Shown here: piece by piece, positions 25,450-34,794 of the stretch
Layout of the letters: each line of letters starts with the position of its first letter
How positions within the stretch are numbered: position 1 is the first letter of the stretch
Source of the DNA: Staphylococcus pseudoxylosus
GTDB lineage: Bacteria; Bacillota; Bacilli; Staphylococcales; Staphylococcaceae
Assembly (NCBI RefSeq): GCF_003697915.1
Contig: NZ_RCVN01000002.1
Location: forward strand, 124,001-188,000
DNA length: 64,000 nt
Direction: 5' to 3'
Made by a program: the position numbers and the translations under genes
The notes under the pieces: model-generated
Databases searched by the model: none
The model's input: the letters and a program-made list of their open reading frames with translations, nothing else
What the model was told of the DNA's origin: nothing

Positions 25450-28075
25450 GTAATCGACCACCTTTAACCTCGCTTTGTGCAGTCGATAACAATGCGCCAG
25501 GCACTCTAAATGGTGAACATGAAACATAGTCAATATCTATTTGACTAAAGTAATGGATAGATTTATCGTCTCCACCTAACTCGCCACAGACCCCTATTTT
25601 AATAGTCGGGTTAACAGCTTTAGCTTGTTTTGTAGCCATTTTGACAAGTTGACCAACACCATCTTGATCTAATGTTTGGAATGGGTCATTTTCTAAAACA
25701 CCTTGTTCTGAATAGGAACCAATAAATTTACCGGCATCATCTCTAGAGAACCCAAACGTTAATTGCGTTAAATCGTTAGTACCAAAGCTAAAGAAATCAC
25801 ATACCTTCGCTAATTCACCGGCGATTAGGCAAGCCCTTGGTGTTTCAATCATTGTTCCAATTAGGTATTGAATTGTTTCTCCAGCCTCTTGTTGCAATTG
25901 TTCTATCTTTTCAACAATTTTAGCTCTTAAAATTGTGAACTCAGCCACTGTAGAAACTAAAGGAATCATGATTTCTGGTTGACACTCAATACCTTGTGCT
26001 TTCAAACGTAACGCACTTTTCACTATAGCTTCAACTTGCATCACATACAATTCTGGATACGTAATAGCAAGACGACAGCCTCTATGCCCCAACATTGGAT
26101 TTACTTCGTCTAAACTCTCAATGTATTGTTCCAATTCTCTTACAGACACATTCAACTGTTGAGCTACATTGTTTTTTTCTTCCACAGAACTTGGTAAAAA
26201 TTCATGAAGTGGCGGATCTAACAACCTAATAATCGTTGGTCTTTGACCAGATAACTTTAATATCTCTTCAAAATCAGTCATTTGATATTGCTGAATTTTA
26301 TTTAATGCATTAATACGTTTATCTTGTGTATCTGATAAGATAAAGCGACGCATTTCAATTAAGCGTTCAGGGCCAAAGAACATGTGCTCTGTACGAACAA
26401 GTCCTATGCCTTTAGCATTAAACTGATAACCAGTCTGAATGTCTTGAGGCGTTTCCGCATTCATTCTAACCTGTAATTTCGCTACATCTTCTGCCCATGA
26501 CATAAACTGCTCAAACGCTTCACTACGCTCTGCTTTCATCGTCGACACTTCGCCATAATAAATATCGCCCTTTGCACCATCTACGGAAATAACATCTCCT
26601 TCGTGCAACGTACCTCCTGAATAATTAACTACTTTATCTATGACATTAATTTCGATATCAGAACATCCTGTAACACAACATTTACCCATTCCGCGTGCTA
26701 CAACGGCTGCATGCGAAGTCATACCACCATGCGTTGTAATAATTGCTTCACTTGCAATCATTCCTTCAATGTCTTCTGGAGAAGTTTCTGGTCTCATTAA
26801 AATAACTTTATTGCCCTTTTCTGCTTGTTCTTTCGCATTTTCTGCTGAAAAAACAATCTTACCACTCGCTGCTCCTGGGCTTGCTGGCAAACCAATTTTA
26901 GAAATTGTAGTTGCTTGTTTAAGTGATTGCTCATCAAAATTAGGATGCAGTAACTGATCAATAGATTTTACTTCGACATTCATTACTGCTTCTTCTTTAC
27001 TTATAACGCCTTCTTCAACTAAATCAACTGCAATGTGTATGGCAGCATTAGCAGTACGCTTGCCATTTCTCGTTTGTAGTAAATATAACTGTCCATTTTC
27101 AATCGTAAACTCAATATCTTGCATGTCTTTGTAATGCGTTTCGAGACGTTTAGAAACATCTACAAACTGTTGATGTACTTGTGGCATTTGTTCTTTCAAT
27201 GACTCGATATCTTTAGGTGTACGGATACCTGCCACAACATCTTCACCTTGTGCATTTAACAAATACTCTCCAAAGAGCTTAGCTTCTCCTGTAACTGGAT
27301 TACGTGTAAACGCAACTCCCGTCCCACTATGTTCTCCACTGTTGCCAAATACCATTTCTTGGATATTGACAGCAGTACCAATATCATGTGGTATTTCATT
27401 CAATTCACGATATATACGGGCGCGATCGTTGTCCCACGATTTAAACACTGCTTCAATAGCTTCCGTTAATTGATCAATAGGCGATTGTGGAAATGGCTTA
27501 TAAACTTCTTCAATGTACACTTCTTTAAAATGGTCGCAAATTACTTGTAGTCCTTCAGCTGGAATATCTGCATCATTTTGATAACCATGCTTTATTTTGT
27601 ATTGATTGAAATATGTATCAAATGATGCCATTGGAATACTATATACGACTTCGCCAAACATTTGTAATAGACGGCGATAACAATCATAAGCAAAACGAGC
27701 ATCCTCAGTCTTTTCAGCTAGCTTTTTAACATTGTCATCATTTAAACCTAAATTTAAAATGGTGTCCATCATTCCTGGCATAGAAATTTTAGCGCCACTT
27801 CTTACTGAAACTAATAATAAAGCTGTGTCTGAAGAAAACGATTTTTGTGTACGTTCATAGAAATCAGCCAATTGAGTATTTAATTGATCCATGAGTGAAT
27901 CAGAAAGCTTAGACCCATGTTCTAAATATTTTATACATGCCTCCGTTGTTAATGTAAAACCATCAGGAACTGGTAAACCCAGGTGCTTCATTTCTGCCAA
28001 ATTAGCCCCCTTACCTCCTAATAAATCTTTCATCGATTTTTGCCCTTCATCAAATGCATAAATATATTTTGTCAT
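25442..28075 (-). CDS. ppdK: Pyruvate, phosphate dikinase
   Basis: 877 aa, standard length. The N-terminal ATP-grasp domain (LLGGKGANLAEM) is followed by a swivelling phosphohistidine domain with His455 in GGMTSHAAVVARGMG and a C-terminal PEP/pyruvate barrel (GTNDLTQLTFGFSRDD, GVCGELGGD). Thr453, two residues before the histidine, is the expected target of the adjacent DUF299 protein. It interconverts pyruvate + ATP + Pi and PEP + AMP + PPi, allowing gluconeogenesis or PPi-linked glycolysis. TGAGGTGATT precedes the ATG. Confidence 0.96.
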   Translation of the reverse strand: MTKYIYAFDEGQKSMKDLLGGKGANLAEMKHLGLPVPDGFTLTTEACIKYLEHGSKLSDSLMDQLNTQLADFYERTQKSFSSDTALLLVSVRSGAKISMPGMMDTILNLGLNDDNVKKLAEKTEDARFAYDCYRRLLQMFGEVVYSIPMASFDTYFNQYKIKHGYQNDADIPAEGLQVICDHFKEVYIEEVYKPFPQSPIDQLTEAIEAVFKSWDNDRARIYRELNEIPHDIGTAVNIQEMVFGNSGEHSGTGVAFTRNPVTGEAKLFGEYLLNAQGEDVVAGIRTPKDIESLKEQMPQVHQQFVDVSKRLETHYKDMQDIEFTIENGQLYLLQTRNGKRTANAAIHIAVDLVEEGVISKEEAVMNVEVKSIDQLLHPNFDEQSLKQATTISKIGLPASPGAASGKIVFSAENAKEQAEKGNKVILMRPETSPEDIEGMIASEAIITTHGGMTSHAAVVARGMGKCCVTGCSDIEINVIDKVVNYSGGTLHEGDVISVDGAKGDIYYGEVSTMKAERSEAFEQFMSWAEDVAKLQVRMNAETPQDIQTGYQFNAKGIGLVRTEHMFFGPERLIEMRRFILSDTQDKRINALNKIQQYQMTDFEEILKLSGQRPTIIRLLDPPLHEFLPSSVEEKNNVAQQLNVSVRELEQYIESLDEVNPMLGHRGCRLAITYPELYVMQVEAIVKSALRLKAQGIECQPEIMIPLVSTVAEFTILRAKIVEKIEQLQQEAGETIQYLIGTMIETPRACLIAGELAKVCDFFSFGTNDLTQLTFGFSRDDAGKFIGSYSEQGVLENDPFQTLDQDGVGQLVKMATKQAKAVNPTIKIGVCGELGGDDKSIHYFSQIDIDYVSCSPFRVPGALLSTAQSEVKGGRLHV

Positions 28076-29132
28076 ACTGAATCACCTCAAATAGTTATTA
28101 TGTTATACTAATTGCTATTGAGTATGTCGTATTAAGCGGAAAATGACAACTAAAATATAAAAATTTGTTCATATTCATTTCTTTTTGCACCTTTATCTCT
28201 TGATATATCATAATTTTGTTGTATAAAAAAAGCCCAAGCAACATTGATTTGTTGCTTGGAACTTTTAACATCACCAGTTCATTGCCATTTTTATATAACA
28301 TGGTTAAATGACTTAATATATTATTAGGTTTATTTTTCAAATGAGAGCATTTAAGTCATATAATTATAATTTTGTATAACTAAAAGTTAAAAGCAGATGC
28401 ATTTACACTATCTTCTTTCTATTTCAAATTACTATTTGATTTAAACTGGCTCTTAAAATTTTGCGGACTTTAAAAGTAGGTGAAATAGAGAAATCACATT
28501 TTCTAATCAAGATATACTAAATAAATTGGAGTACGAAAATTACAAAAAATGGCAGATTACAGCACAAGTGTTGTATTGTGCTAGAGTAAGTGATTATTAT
28601 TTAAAATATAATCGTTTGTCAAAGTGACATACAGAGGATTTATCATACTAGCTTCTCATAGTTAACCTAGCATGATAAGTTACAACAACATTCATACATT
28701 GTTAAACCTAATTCGTTTTGACTATTTTCATGTAGTGTAATATGTTTTCATCAAATCATCACAATAATTCATTCAAAACTTCATAAGTACTTTTTATCCA
28801 TTATGTCCACATCCCTTCATTTCATGGTACATCAATAACAAGTTGATGTGAGTTATCACTTAATAACTCAATAATGGCACCATTACTATTTAAACATTTC
28901 AGATTGAAAACAAAACGTTTTGTATCTATAAAGATTTTTATTCTAAAATTTATAGAATTATTTAGTAATAACTTAAATTAATTATATTGTTAGTCGTGTA
29001 ATTTGTAAAGTGTTTTTTGATACTTTCCTAAAAAACGCGCCCACTATATTTTATGATATTGCTACATTGTGGTATTGCTACTTATTATCGATTTTCTAAA
29101 TAAAAGAAACATATCAACTAAACTACGAATAG
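28076..29132. other. Gene-free kilobase with several inverted repeats
   Basis: 1,057 nt between ppdK and the CdaR-type gene with no supported coding sequence. It contains a terminator-like hairpin (28228-28265), TATCATACTAG/CTAGCATGATA (28641-28677), TGAGTTAT/ATAACTCA (28849-28870) and the perfect palindrome ACAAAACGTTTTGT (28910-28923). Short frames such as one ending in GRLQHKCCIVLE near 28590 hint at a decayed gene. It could also encode a small RNA. Confidence 0.45.
28228..28265 (-). terminator. Orphan terminator-like hairpin
   Basis: CCAAGCAAC/GTTGCTTGG 9-bp stem with an 8-nt loop; on the minus strand it is followed by GGGC and a seven-T run. No gene lies immediately upstream on that strand, so it may end a small RNA or the distant CdaR-gene transcript. 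Confidence 0.65.
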
Positions 29133-30212
29133 TTAACACCATAAAGCTATTTGTAATTTAATCGCATCTGAATATTTCTTTGGATTCAATCCTGTACGTG
29201 TTTCGCATTTTTCTAATCGGTAAAGTAACGTATTGCGATGAATATAGAGATATTTTGCAGTTTTAGCAATATTCAAATCATTTTTGAAGAAACTTTTCAA
29301 AGTTTCTATACTTTGTGAATCTAGATCACTTAAAATTCTTTGCTTATATCTTTCTCTTATTCCACTTTCTATTTGATAAAGTAGCGTTTTCTCTTCTACA
29401 TCTTCAAAGGACATCAATGTTTGGGTTTGATCATTCAACATAAATACCAGATCACACTCTTCATAAGCCTTTTTGAAATCGTTCAAACTCGAAAAAAGTA
29501 AACTTGAAGCCATACTTACTTCTAATTTCAATGATTTAAAGGCATGATAAATTCTCACAATTTTTTCATCTAAAGCTTTTTGTGATTCATCAGAAGCTAG
29601 TATTACGATACGGTTATGATTAGTAAAAGCTAATGTAAAAGTGGTTTGATCAATTTTACTAGTTAATGTACGAACGATGCTATTTCTTGAGAATATTTGC
29701 TTTTCTAAATTAACAATAATACATTTTCTATAAGCTAGTAAATTGGTGTTAAGTTGCTTCGTTAAATATTGTATAAACGAATTAGAGGGATTACTTTTCA
29801 ACAGTTCTTCAATAAATAATTCTTGGCTACGTATATGTCCTTCCAGTTCATACGTAAAATAATTTTGATATAACAATAATTCGGTCGACATTTTCACTAA
29901 ATCTGCTACGTATAGCAATGCTTTAGGGTCCCCTGTAATACCAATCACACCGACAATGTCATCTTGAAATATAATAGGTAAATTAATACCTGGCTGTGTC
30001 CCCTGCAGTTTCTCACAATCTTCTTCAGTCAATATAACCATCTGCTCGCACGCTAATACTTTACGTGCGCCTTCGTGTATACTACCAATCCTACTTTTAT
30101 CAAATGATGCTATAATCTTACCGTTAAAATTCATTATGTTAATATTACTTTTTGTTCTTTTTGCAGTTTCTTCCACAATAAGCGTTGCTACTTCCTCTGT
30201 TAATATCTCCAT
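29133..30212 (-). CDS. CdaR-family transcriptional regulator (sugar-diacid/glycerate sensor)
   Basis: 359 aa. The N-terminal 130 residues match the putative sugar-diacid recognition domain (NIMNFNGKIIASFDKSRIGSIHEGA, LPIIFQDDIVGVIGITGDP). The C-terminal 60 residues are a PucR-type helix-turn-helix (NIAKTAKYLYIHRNTLLYRLEKCE). CdaR in E. coli activates glucarate, galactarate and glycerate genes. Here it is divergent from glycerate kinase with 134 nt between starts, so it very likely controls the kdgT-lar operon. The inducer may be glycerate or another hydroxyacid. AGTGGTGAAATA precedes the ATG. Confidence 0.88.
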   Translation of the reverse strand: MEILTEEVATLIVEETAKRTKSNINIMNFNGKIIASFDKSRIGSIHEGARKVLACEQMVILTEEDCEKLQGTQPGINLPIIFQDDIVGVIGITGDPKALLYVADLVKMSTELLLYQNYFTYELEGHIRSQELFIEELLKSNPSNSFIQYLTKQLNTNLLAYRKCIIVNLEKQIFSRNSIVRTLTSKIDQTTFTLAFTNHNRIVILASDESQKALDEKIVRIYHAFKSLKLEVSMASSLLFSSLNDFKKAYEECDLVFMLNDQTQTLMSFEDVEEKTLLYQIESGIRERYKQRILSDLDSQSIETLKSFFKNDLNIAKTAKYLYIHRNTLLYRLEKCETRTGLNPKKYSDAIKLQIALWC

Positions 30213-30317
30213 TATTTCACCACTTTATCACTTTTATACAAATTTAAAGGTATATTATTGTATAGTTTAACCCTATTTTCAATAAAATAAAATATATATA
30301 ATAGAATAATATATATC

Positions 30318-30331
30318 AGAAAGCGTTTACA
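30318..30331 (+). promoter_or_regulatory. Candidate cre (CcpA) site upstream of glycerate kinase
   Basis: AGAAAGCGTTTACA matches the cre consensus TGWAARCGYTWNCW except at its first base. It lies directly upstream of the ribosome site, where CcpA binding would block transcription. Confidence 0.55.
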
Positions 30332-30346
30332 AGGAGGTCATTTAAA

Positions 30347-31477
30347 TTGAAAATTGTCTTAGCGCCTGATTCATTCAAGGGGAGTATGACGGCTACTGAG
30401 GTCACATCCTATATGTCTCAAAGTATTTCCGAAACTTACCCTCAGGCCGAGGTTCATGCTTTACCTGTTGGTGACGGTGGCGAAGGAACCATGGAAGCCC
30501 TAGTAAATGCAACCAATGGTAAATTTGAAACTGTTTCCGTTACTGGACCATTAGGTAATCAAGTTACTGCTCAATACGGCGTATTAGATGATAATAAAAC
30601 TTGTGTCATTGAAATGGCAGAAGCTTCAGGATTAAAACATGTACCAGAAACAAAACTAAATCCAATGATTACAACAACCTACGGTACCGGAGAGTTAATA
30701 CAAGACGCACTAAATAAAGGTTATAAGAAATTCATTCTAGCAATTGGTGGCTCAGCAACAAATGATGCCGGCGCTGGTATGTTACAGGCATTAGGCGCAA
30801 GATTAGTCAATAAAGACCTTAATGATATACCTTTTGGCGGTGCTGCACTAAAACATATCCATCACATCGACTTAAAAAACTTCGATAATCGAATTCAACA
30901 TTGTAACTTTGTAATTGCAACAGACGTTCAAAATCCATTAATTGGGATAGATGGTGCATCACATGTCTTTGGAAAACAAAAAGGCGCTTCATCTTCAGAA
31001 ATAACATTACTAGAGCAAAACCTTACACATTGGGCAAACATTGTTGAATCCACACAACACATACGTCTACATGAATTGGCTGGGGCTGGAGCTGCTGGCG
31101 GACTAGGAGGTGCTTTCAAAGCATTTTTCCCTAGTGAATTTGATGATGGTATTAAAGTCGTTATAAACCTTATACATCTCGAAAATTATTTACAAAATGC
31201 AGATTTAGTCATTACTGGCGAAGGTAAAATTGATTTCCAAACTTTTTATGGTAAAACGCCAATTGGTATCGCCAAATGCGCCCAAAAGTTCAATGTACCT
31301 GTCGTCTTTATTGGAGGAACTGTCGATGTAGACGTTGATATGTTTAAAGATGTTGGTGTAGTAAGTGCTTTTAGTTTAACCGATGGACCTATGTCACTTG
31401 CACATACGATTGCTAATTCGGAAAAATTAATAAAGAAAGCAACTAAGAATATCGTAAAAACATTTTTCCATAATTAA
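30347..31477 (+). CDS. glxK: Glycerate kinase
   Basis: 376 aa, GlxK/GarK family. Family motifs MKIVLAPDSFKGSMTA, HALPVGDGGEGTMEAL, ILAIGGSATNDAGAGMLQALG and the C-terminal DLVITGEGKIDFQT are all present. It phosphorylates D-glycerate, to 2-phosphoglycerate in most members of this family, feeding lower glycolysis. The start is TTG 30347 with AAGGAGG about 10 nt before; no ATG fits the family N-terminus. It is first in the operon running through larC. Confidence 0.93.
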   Translation: MKIVLAPDSFKGSMTATEVTSYMSQSISETYPQAEVHALPVGDGGEGTMEALVNATNGKFETVSVTGPLGNQVTAQYGVLDDNKTCVIEMAEASGLKHVPETKLNPMITTTYGTGELIQDALNKGYKKFILAIGGSATNDAGAGMLQALGARLVNKDLNDIPFGGAALKHIHHIDLKNFDNRIQHCNFVIATDVQNPLIGIDGASHVFGKQKGASSSEITLLEQNLTHWANIVESTQHIRLHELAGAGAAGGLGGAFKAFFPSEFDDGIKVVINLIHLENYLQNADLVITGEGKIDFQTFYGKTPIGIAKCAQKFNVPVVFIGGTVDVDVDMFKDVGVVSAFSLTDGPMSLAHTIANSEKLIKKATKNIVKTFFHN

Positions 31478-31502
31478 TAACATATTCAAGGGGATGTTAG
31501 TT

Positions 31503-32666
31503 ATGAGAATCAAAGATACGATTGAAAAAATACCAGGGGGATTGATGGTTGTGCCCTTACTTTTGGGTGCTACAATTAATACCATTGACCAGCTACATTT
31601 AAGTTTTATCATGAATATATTAAAACAACTCGGTGCGCCCAAGACTGAGCATGGCCATTATGAAATGTTGCAAATTGGCGGGTTCTCACAGGAGCTATTT
31701 AAAGATAGTGCATTAGTATTAATTGCACTTTTCATCTTTTGTGTTGGAAGCCAAATGAATTTAAAAATCGGTGGAAAGGCATTAAAAAAGGGGGTCTTAT
31801 TAACATCTACTAAATACTTTTCAGGGTTAGCAGTTGGTTTACTACTCGGTGCTATTTTTGATCCGTGGACAGGATTGTTTGGGTTATCTACAATTGCAAT
31901 TATTGCTGCCATGACAAATAGTAATAGTGGTATGTATGCTGCATTAACAAGTGCATATGGAAATCGTTCAGATATTGGTGGACTATCTATATTAGCAATT
32001 AATGATGGACCTTTACTCACCCTAATTTCATTAGGGTTCATTGGCACTACTTTTCCAGTCATATCCTTCATATCAGTACTTCTTCCGTTAGGTATTGGTA
32101 TGCTATTAGGTAATTTAGATCCTAAAATTTCAGAATTTCTTCGCCCAGGAGAAACAATACTAATTCCGTTCTTCGCTTTCTCATTAGGTGCTGGTATGAA
32201 TTTAGCTGAATTCTTTAATTTCTCTGTATTATCAGGTGGGCTCACTTTAGCTTTACTAACATTTATATGTACCGCTATTACTGGTATAGCTGCATTTAAA
32301 TTATTTAAAGAAAAAAGTATTATCGCTCCTATTTCTGAAGCTTCCACTGCTGGGAATGCTGTATCTACTCCAGCTGCAGTAGTTGCAGCTGCTTCTACCG
32401 CCCTAGCCAACGGTAATTTAACTCAAAGTGAGTATGCAATGATAGAAAAAATAGCCCCTGTGGCAACGGCGCAAATATCAATATCTGCTATTACTACAGC
32501 TATTTTATGTCCAATAGCAGTTATAATGGTTGATAAATACCAGAAAAATAAGGGTATATATGGAAGAAAAGAATATTTTAAACGCACAAACGAATCATTT
32601 TTCAAACTAAAACAAGTAAATAAACTACGTTTTTATGAAAGCGCTTTAAACAAAAAGGAGGAGTAA
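31503..32666 (+). CDS. kdgT: KdgT-family 2-keto-3-deoxygluconate-type permease
   Basis: About 387 aa, ten or so membrane segments, matching the KdgT family (KIPGGLMVVPLLLGATINT, MTNSNSGMYAALTSAYGN, FAFSLGAGMNLAEF, STAGNAVSTPAAVVAAA). E. coli KdgT imports 2-keto-3-deoxygluconate. No KDG kinase or aldolase is linked here, so the substrate may be glycerate or another hydroxyacid. The in-frame ATG at 31494 lies inside the AAGGGGATG ribosome site, so ATG 31503 is chosen. A 3-nt gap joins it to larA, and its 3' end contains a candidate cre. Confidence 0.88.
   Translation: MRIKDTIEKIPGGLMVVPLLLGATINTIDQLHLSFIMNILKQLGAPKTEHGHYEMLQIGGFSQELFKDSALVLIALFIFCVGSQMNLKIGGKALKKGVLLTSTKYFSGLAVGLLLGAIFDPWTGLFGLSTIAIIAAMTNSNSGMYAALTSAYGNRSDIGGLSILAINDGPLLTLISLGFIGTTFPVISFISVLLPLGIGMLLGNLDPKISEFLRPGETILIPFFAFSLGAGMNLAEFFNFSVLSGGLTLALLTFICTAITGIAAFKLFKEKSIIAPISEASTAGNAVSTPAAVVAAASTALANGNLTQSEYAMIEKIAPVATAQISISAITTAILCPIAVIMVDKYQKNKGIYGRKEYFKRTNESFFKLKQVNKLRFYESALNKKEE
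32636..32649 (+). promoter_or_regulatory. Candidate cre site at the kdgT/larA junction
   Basis: TGAAAGCGCTTTAA matches cre at 13 of 14 positions. It is inside the last codons of kdgT, 20 nt before larA, so it may be a roadblock site within the operon or a coincidence of coding sequence. Confidence 0.35.
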
Positions 32667-32669
32667 GTT

Positions 32670-33932
32670 TTGAAAACTACTATTCTATATGGTAAATCTA
32701 ATGTTGAAATTGATTTACCTGATCACAGTGTCTTAATTGAGCCTCAAGACTTAACTGCACTTGAAGATGATATCGGTGCAATTCAAAACGCTTTACGTCA
32801 CCCTATTGGTACTAAACCTTTGAGTGAAATGGTTCAAGCCAATCAAACTGTAGCTATTGTGATTAGTGATATCACGAGACCAACGCCTAATCATATATTG
32901 GTTCCTTTAATTATAAAAACCTTGTCCCATGTACCATTGGATAATTTTGTAATTATTAATGGTACTGGCACACATCGTGACCAAACTCGCGAAGAGCTTG
33001 TCCAAATGCTGGGTGAAGACATCGTTAATAACATCAAAATTGTTCATAATCATTGTAATGATAAAACAACCTTGAGCAAAGTTGGACATTGTAAATATGG
33101 GTGCGATGTATACCTGAATAAATCATATGTCGAAGCTGATTTTAAAATTGTTACAGGCTTTATTGAACCACATTTCTTTGCTGGGTTTTCAGGTGGTCCT
33201 AAAGGGATCATGCCAGGAATTGCAGGTATCGAAACCATTATGACCTTCCATAATGCAAAAATGATTGGTGATATTCGCTCCACTTGGGGTAACATGACAG
33301 ATAATCCTGTTCAAGATATGACTCGAGAAATTAATGGCATGTGTAAGCCAGACTTTATGCTGAATGTGACATTAAACAAAGAGAAAGCAATTACTGAGGT
33401 TTTTGCTGGAGAATTATATGAAGCACATGATAAAGGTTGTGCTTACGCTAAGAAACATGCCATGTTCAAATGCGATGAACCTTTTGATGTTGTAATAGCT
33501 TCTAACTCTGGTTATCCTTTAGACCAAAACTTATATCAAACTGTTAAAGGGATGAGTGCTGCACACAAAGTTGTCAAAGAAGGTGGCAGTATTATCATGT
33601 TATCAGAGTGTAGTGATGGATATCCAAATCACGGTAACTATGCTGAAATTCTTAAAATGGCTGATAGCCCACAAGCACTCGTCGACATGATTAACGACCC
33701 TAACTTTGCTATGTTGGATCAATGGCAAGTTCAAAAACAAGCCGTTATCCAAACATTTGCAGATGTTTATTTATATTCCAAACTCACTGATCAACAGACT
33801 AAAGACGCTATGCTATATCCAGTTACTGAAATTAATGACACACTAAAAATGCTTGAAGACAAATATGGGAAAGATATGACGATTGGCGTTATGCCCTTAG
33901 GACCACTAACGATTCCATACGTTGAATCATAA
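32670..33932 (+). CDS. larA: LarA-family nickel-pincer hydroxyacid racemase
   Basis: 420 aa. The nickel-pincer residues of Lactobacillus plantarum LarA are conserved with exact spacing: His168 (EPHFFAGFSGG), Lys178 (GGPKGIMPG, expected cofactor attachment, +10) and His194 (MTFHNAKM, +16). His102 (GTHRDQT) and Asp67/Arg70 (SDITRPTP) also fit. LarA interconverts D- and L-lactate; homologues act on malate, phenyllactate, gluconate and others. Here it sits between a KdgT-type permease and larE, with glycerate kinase upstream, so a non-lactate substrate is plausible. The start is TTG with GGAGG 8 nt before. Confidence 0.9.
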   Translation: MKTTILYGKSNVEIDLPDHSVLIEPQDLTALEDDIGAIQNALRHPIGTKPLSEMVQANQTVAIVISDITRPTPNHILVPLIIKTLSHVPLDNFVIINGTGTHRDQTREELVQMLGEDIVNNIKIVHNHCNDKTTLSKVGHCKYGCDVYLNKSYVEADFKIVTGFIEPHFFAGFSGGPKGIMPGIAGIETIMTFHNAKMIGDIRSTWGNMTDNPVQDMTREINGMCKPDFMLNVTLNKEKAITEVFAGELYEAHDKGCAYAKKHAMFKCDEPFDVVIASNSGYPLDQNLYQTVKGMSAAHKVVKEGGSIIMLSECSDGYPNHGNYAEILKMADSPQALVDMINDPNFAMLDQWQVQKQAVIQTFADVYLYSKLTDQQTKDAMLYPVTEINDTLKMLEDKYGKDMTIGVMPLGPLTIPYVES

Positions 33933-33948
33933 ATTAGGAGGAATAATC

Positions 33949-34773
33949 ATGTTAACTGAAACTTTAAATAAAGAACAAAAATTAGAAAACATCCTTAAAG
34001 ATATGAACAAAGTAGTTATTGCTTTTTCTGGTGGTGTAGATAGCAGTCTGGTCTTAAAGAAAGCCATTGATATATTAGGTCATGAAAATGTTAAAGCCGT
34101 TATAGTCAAATCAGAATTATTTAGACATGAAGAATTCAATCAAGCTATTCAATTAGCAAATCAACTTAATGCCCCAATAATAGAGGCTGAAATTGAAGAA
34201 TTGAAAGACCCACACATTATTGAAAACACGCCTGATAGTTGGTATTACAGCAAGCGTTTATTATATTCAAAATTAGAAGCGTTAAGAAAGAAATACAACT
34301 TTAACTATGTGCTTGACGGCATGATCATGGACGACTTAGATGATTTCAGACCAGGATTAAAAGCAAGAACAGAATTTAATGTAAGAAGTATATTGCAAGA
34401 AGCTAATTTATACAAATCCGAAATAAGAGAAATTAGTAAGGCTAATGGTTTACCAGTTTGGAATAAACCAGCATTATGTAGTCTTGCCTCTCGTATTCCT
34501 TATGGAGAAACATTGAATTTTGCAAAAGTAAATAAAGTTAACGAAGCGGAAAAATATATTTTAAGTCTAGATATTAACAATGTTAGAGTACGTTATCACC
34601 ATAATATTGCTAGAGTAGAAGTTAACGATACCGACATTCCAACCGTAGTAAAATATCGAAAAGAAATCACACTGCGCCTTAAAGAATTAGGCTTTGACTA
34701 TGTAACGATTGATTTAGAAGGCTATCGTACAGGAAGTATGAACGAAGTCATCAATTCATTAGATGCATATTAA
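33949..34773 (+). CDS. larE: ATP-dependent sacrificial sulfur transferase LarE
   Basis: 274 aa. The PP-loop SGGVDSS (residues 27-33) adenylates the cofactor precursor. Cys177 in ALCSLASRIPYG corresponds to the sacrificial cysteine Cys176 of L. plantarum LarE, which gives up its sulfur and becomes dehydroalanine. No additional cysteines suggest the [4Fe-4S] variant. It converts the two carboxylates of P2CMN to thiocarboxylates in NPN synthesis. AGGAGGAATAATC precedes ATG 33949; a longer in-frame start overlapping larA lacks a ribosome site. Confidence 0.93.
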   Translation: MLTETLNKEQKLENILKDMNKVVIAFSGGVDSSLVLKKAIDILGHENVKAVIVKSELFRHEEFNQAIQLANQLNAPIIEAEIEELKDPHIIENTPDSWYYSKRLLYSKLEALRKKYNFNYVLDGMIMDDLDDFRPGLKARTEFNVRSILQEANLYKSEIREISKANGLPVWNKPALCSLASRIPYGETLNFAKVNKVNEAEKYILSLDINNVRVRYHHNIARVEVNDTDIPTVVKYRKEITLRLKELGFDYVTIDLEGYRTGSMNEVINSLDAY

Positions 34774-34794
34774 ATTTATAAAGGTGGCTTAACT

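Noticed and set aside
28098..28340. An 80-codon leftward frame after ppdK
   Set aside because: It runs through the terminator-like hairpin, lacks a convincing ribosome site and shows no domain.
31658..32410. A 250-codon leftward open frame opposite kdgT
   Set aside because: It is antisense to a clear membrane-protein gene, has no ribosome site, and its composition (many Pro, Asn, Ala) is the mirror of hydrophobic codons.
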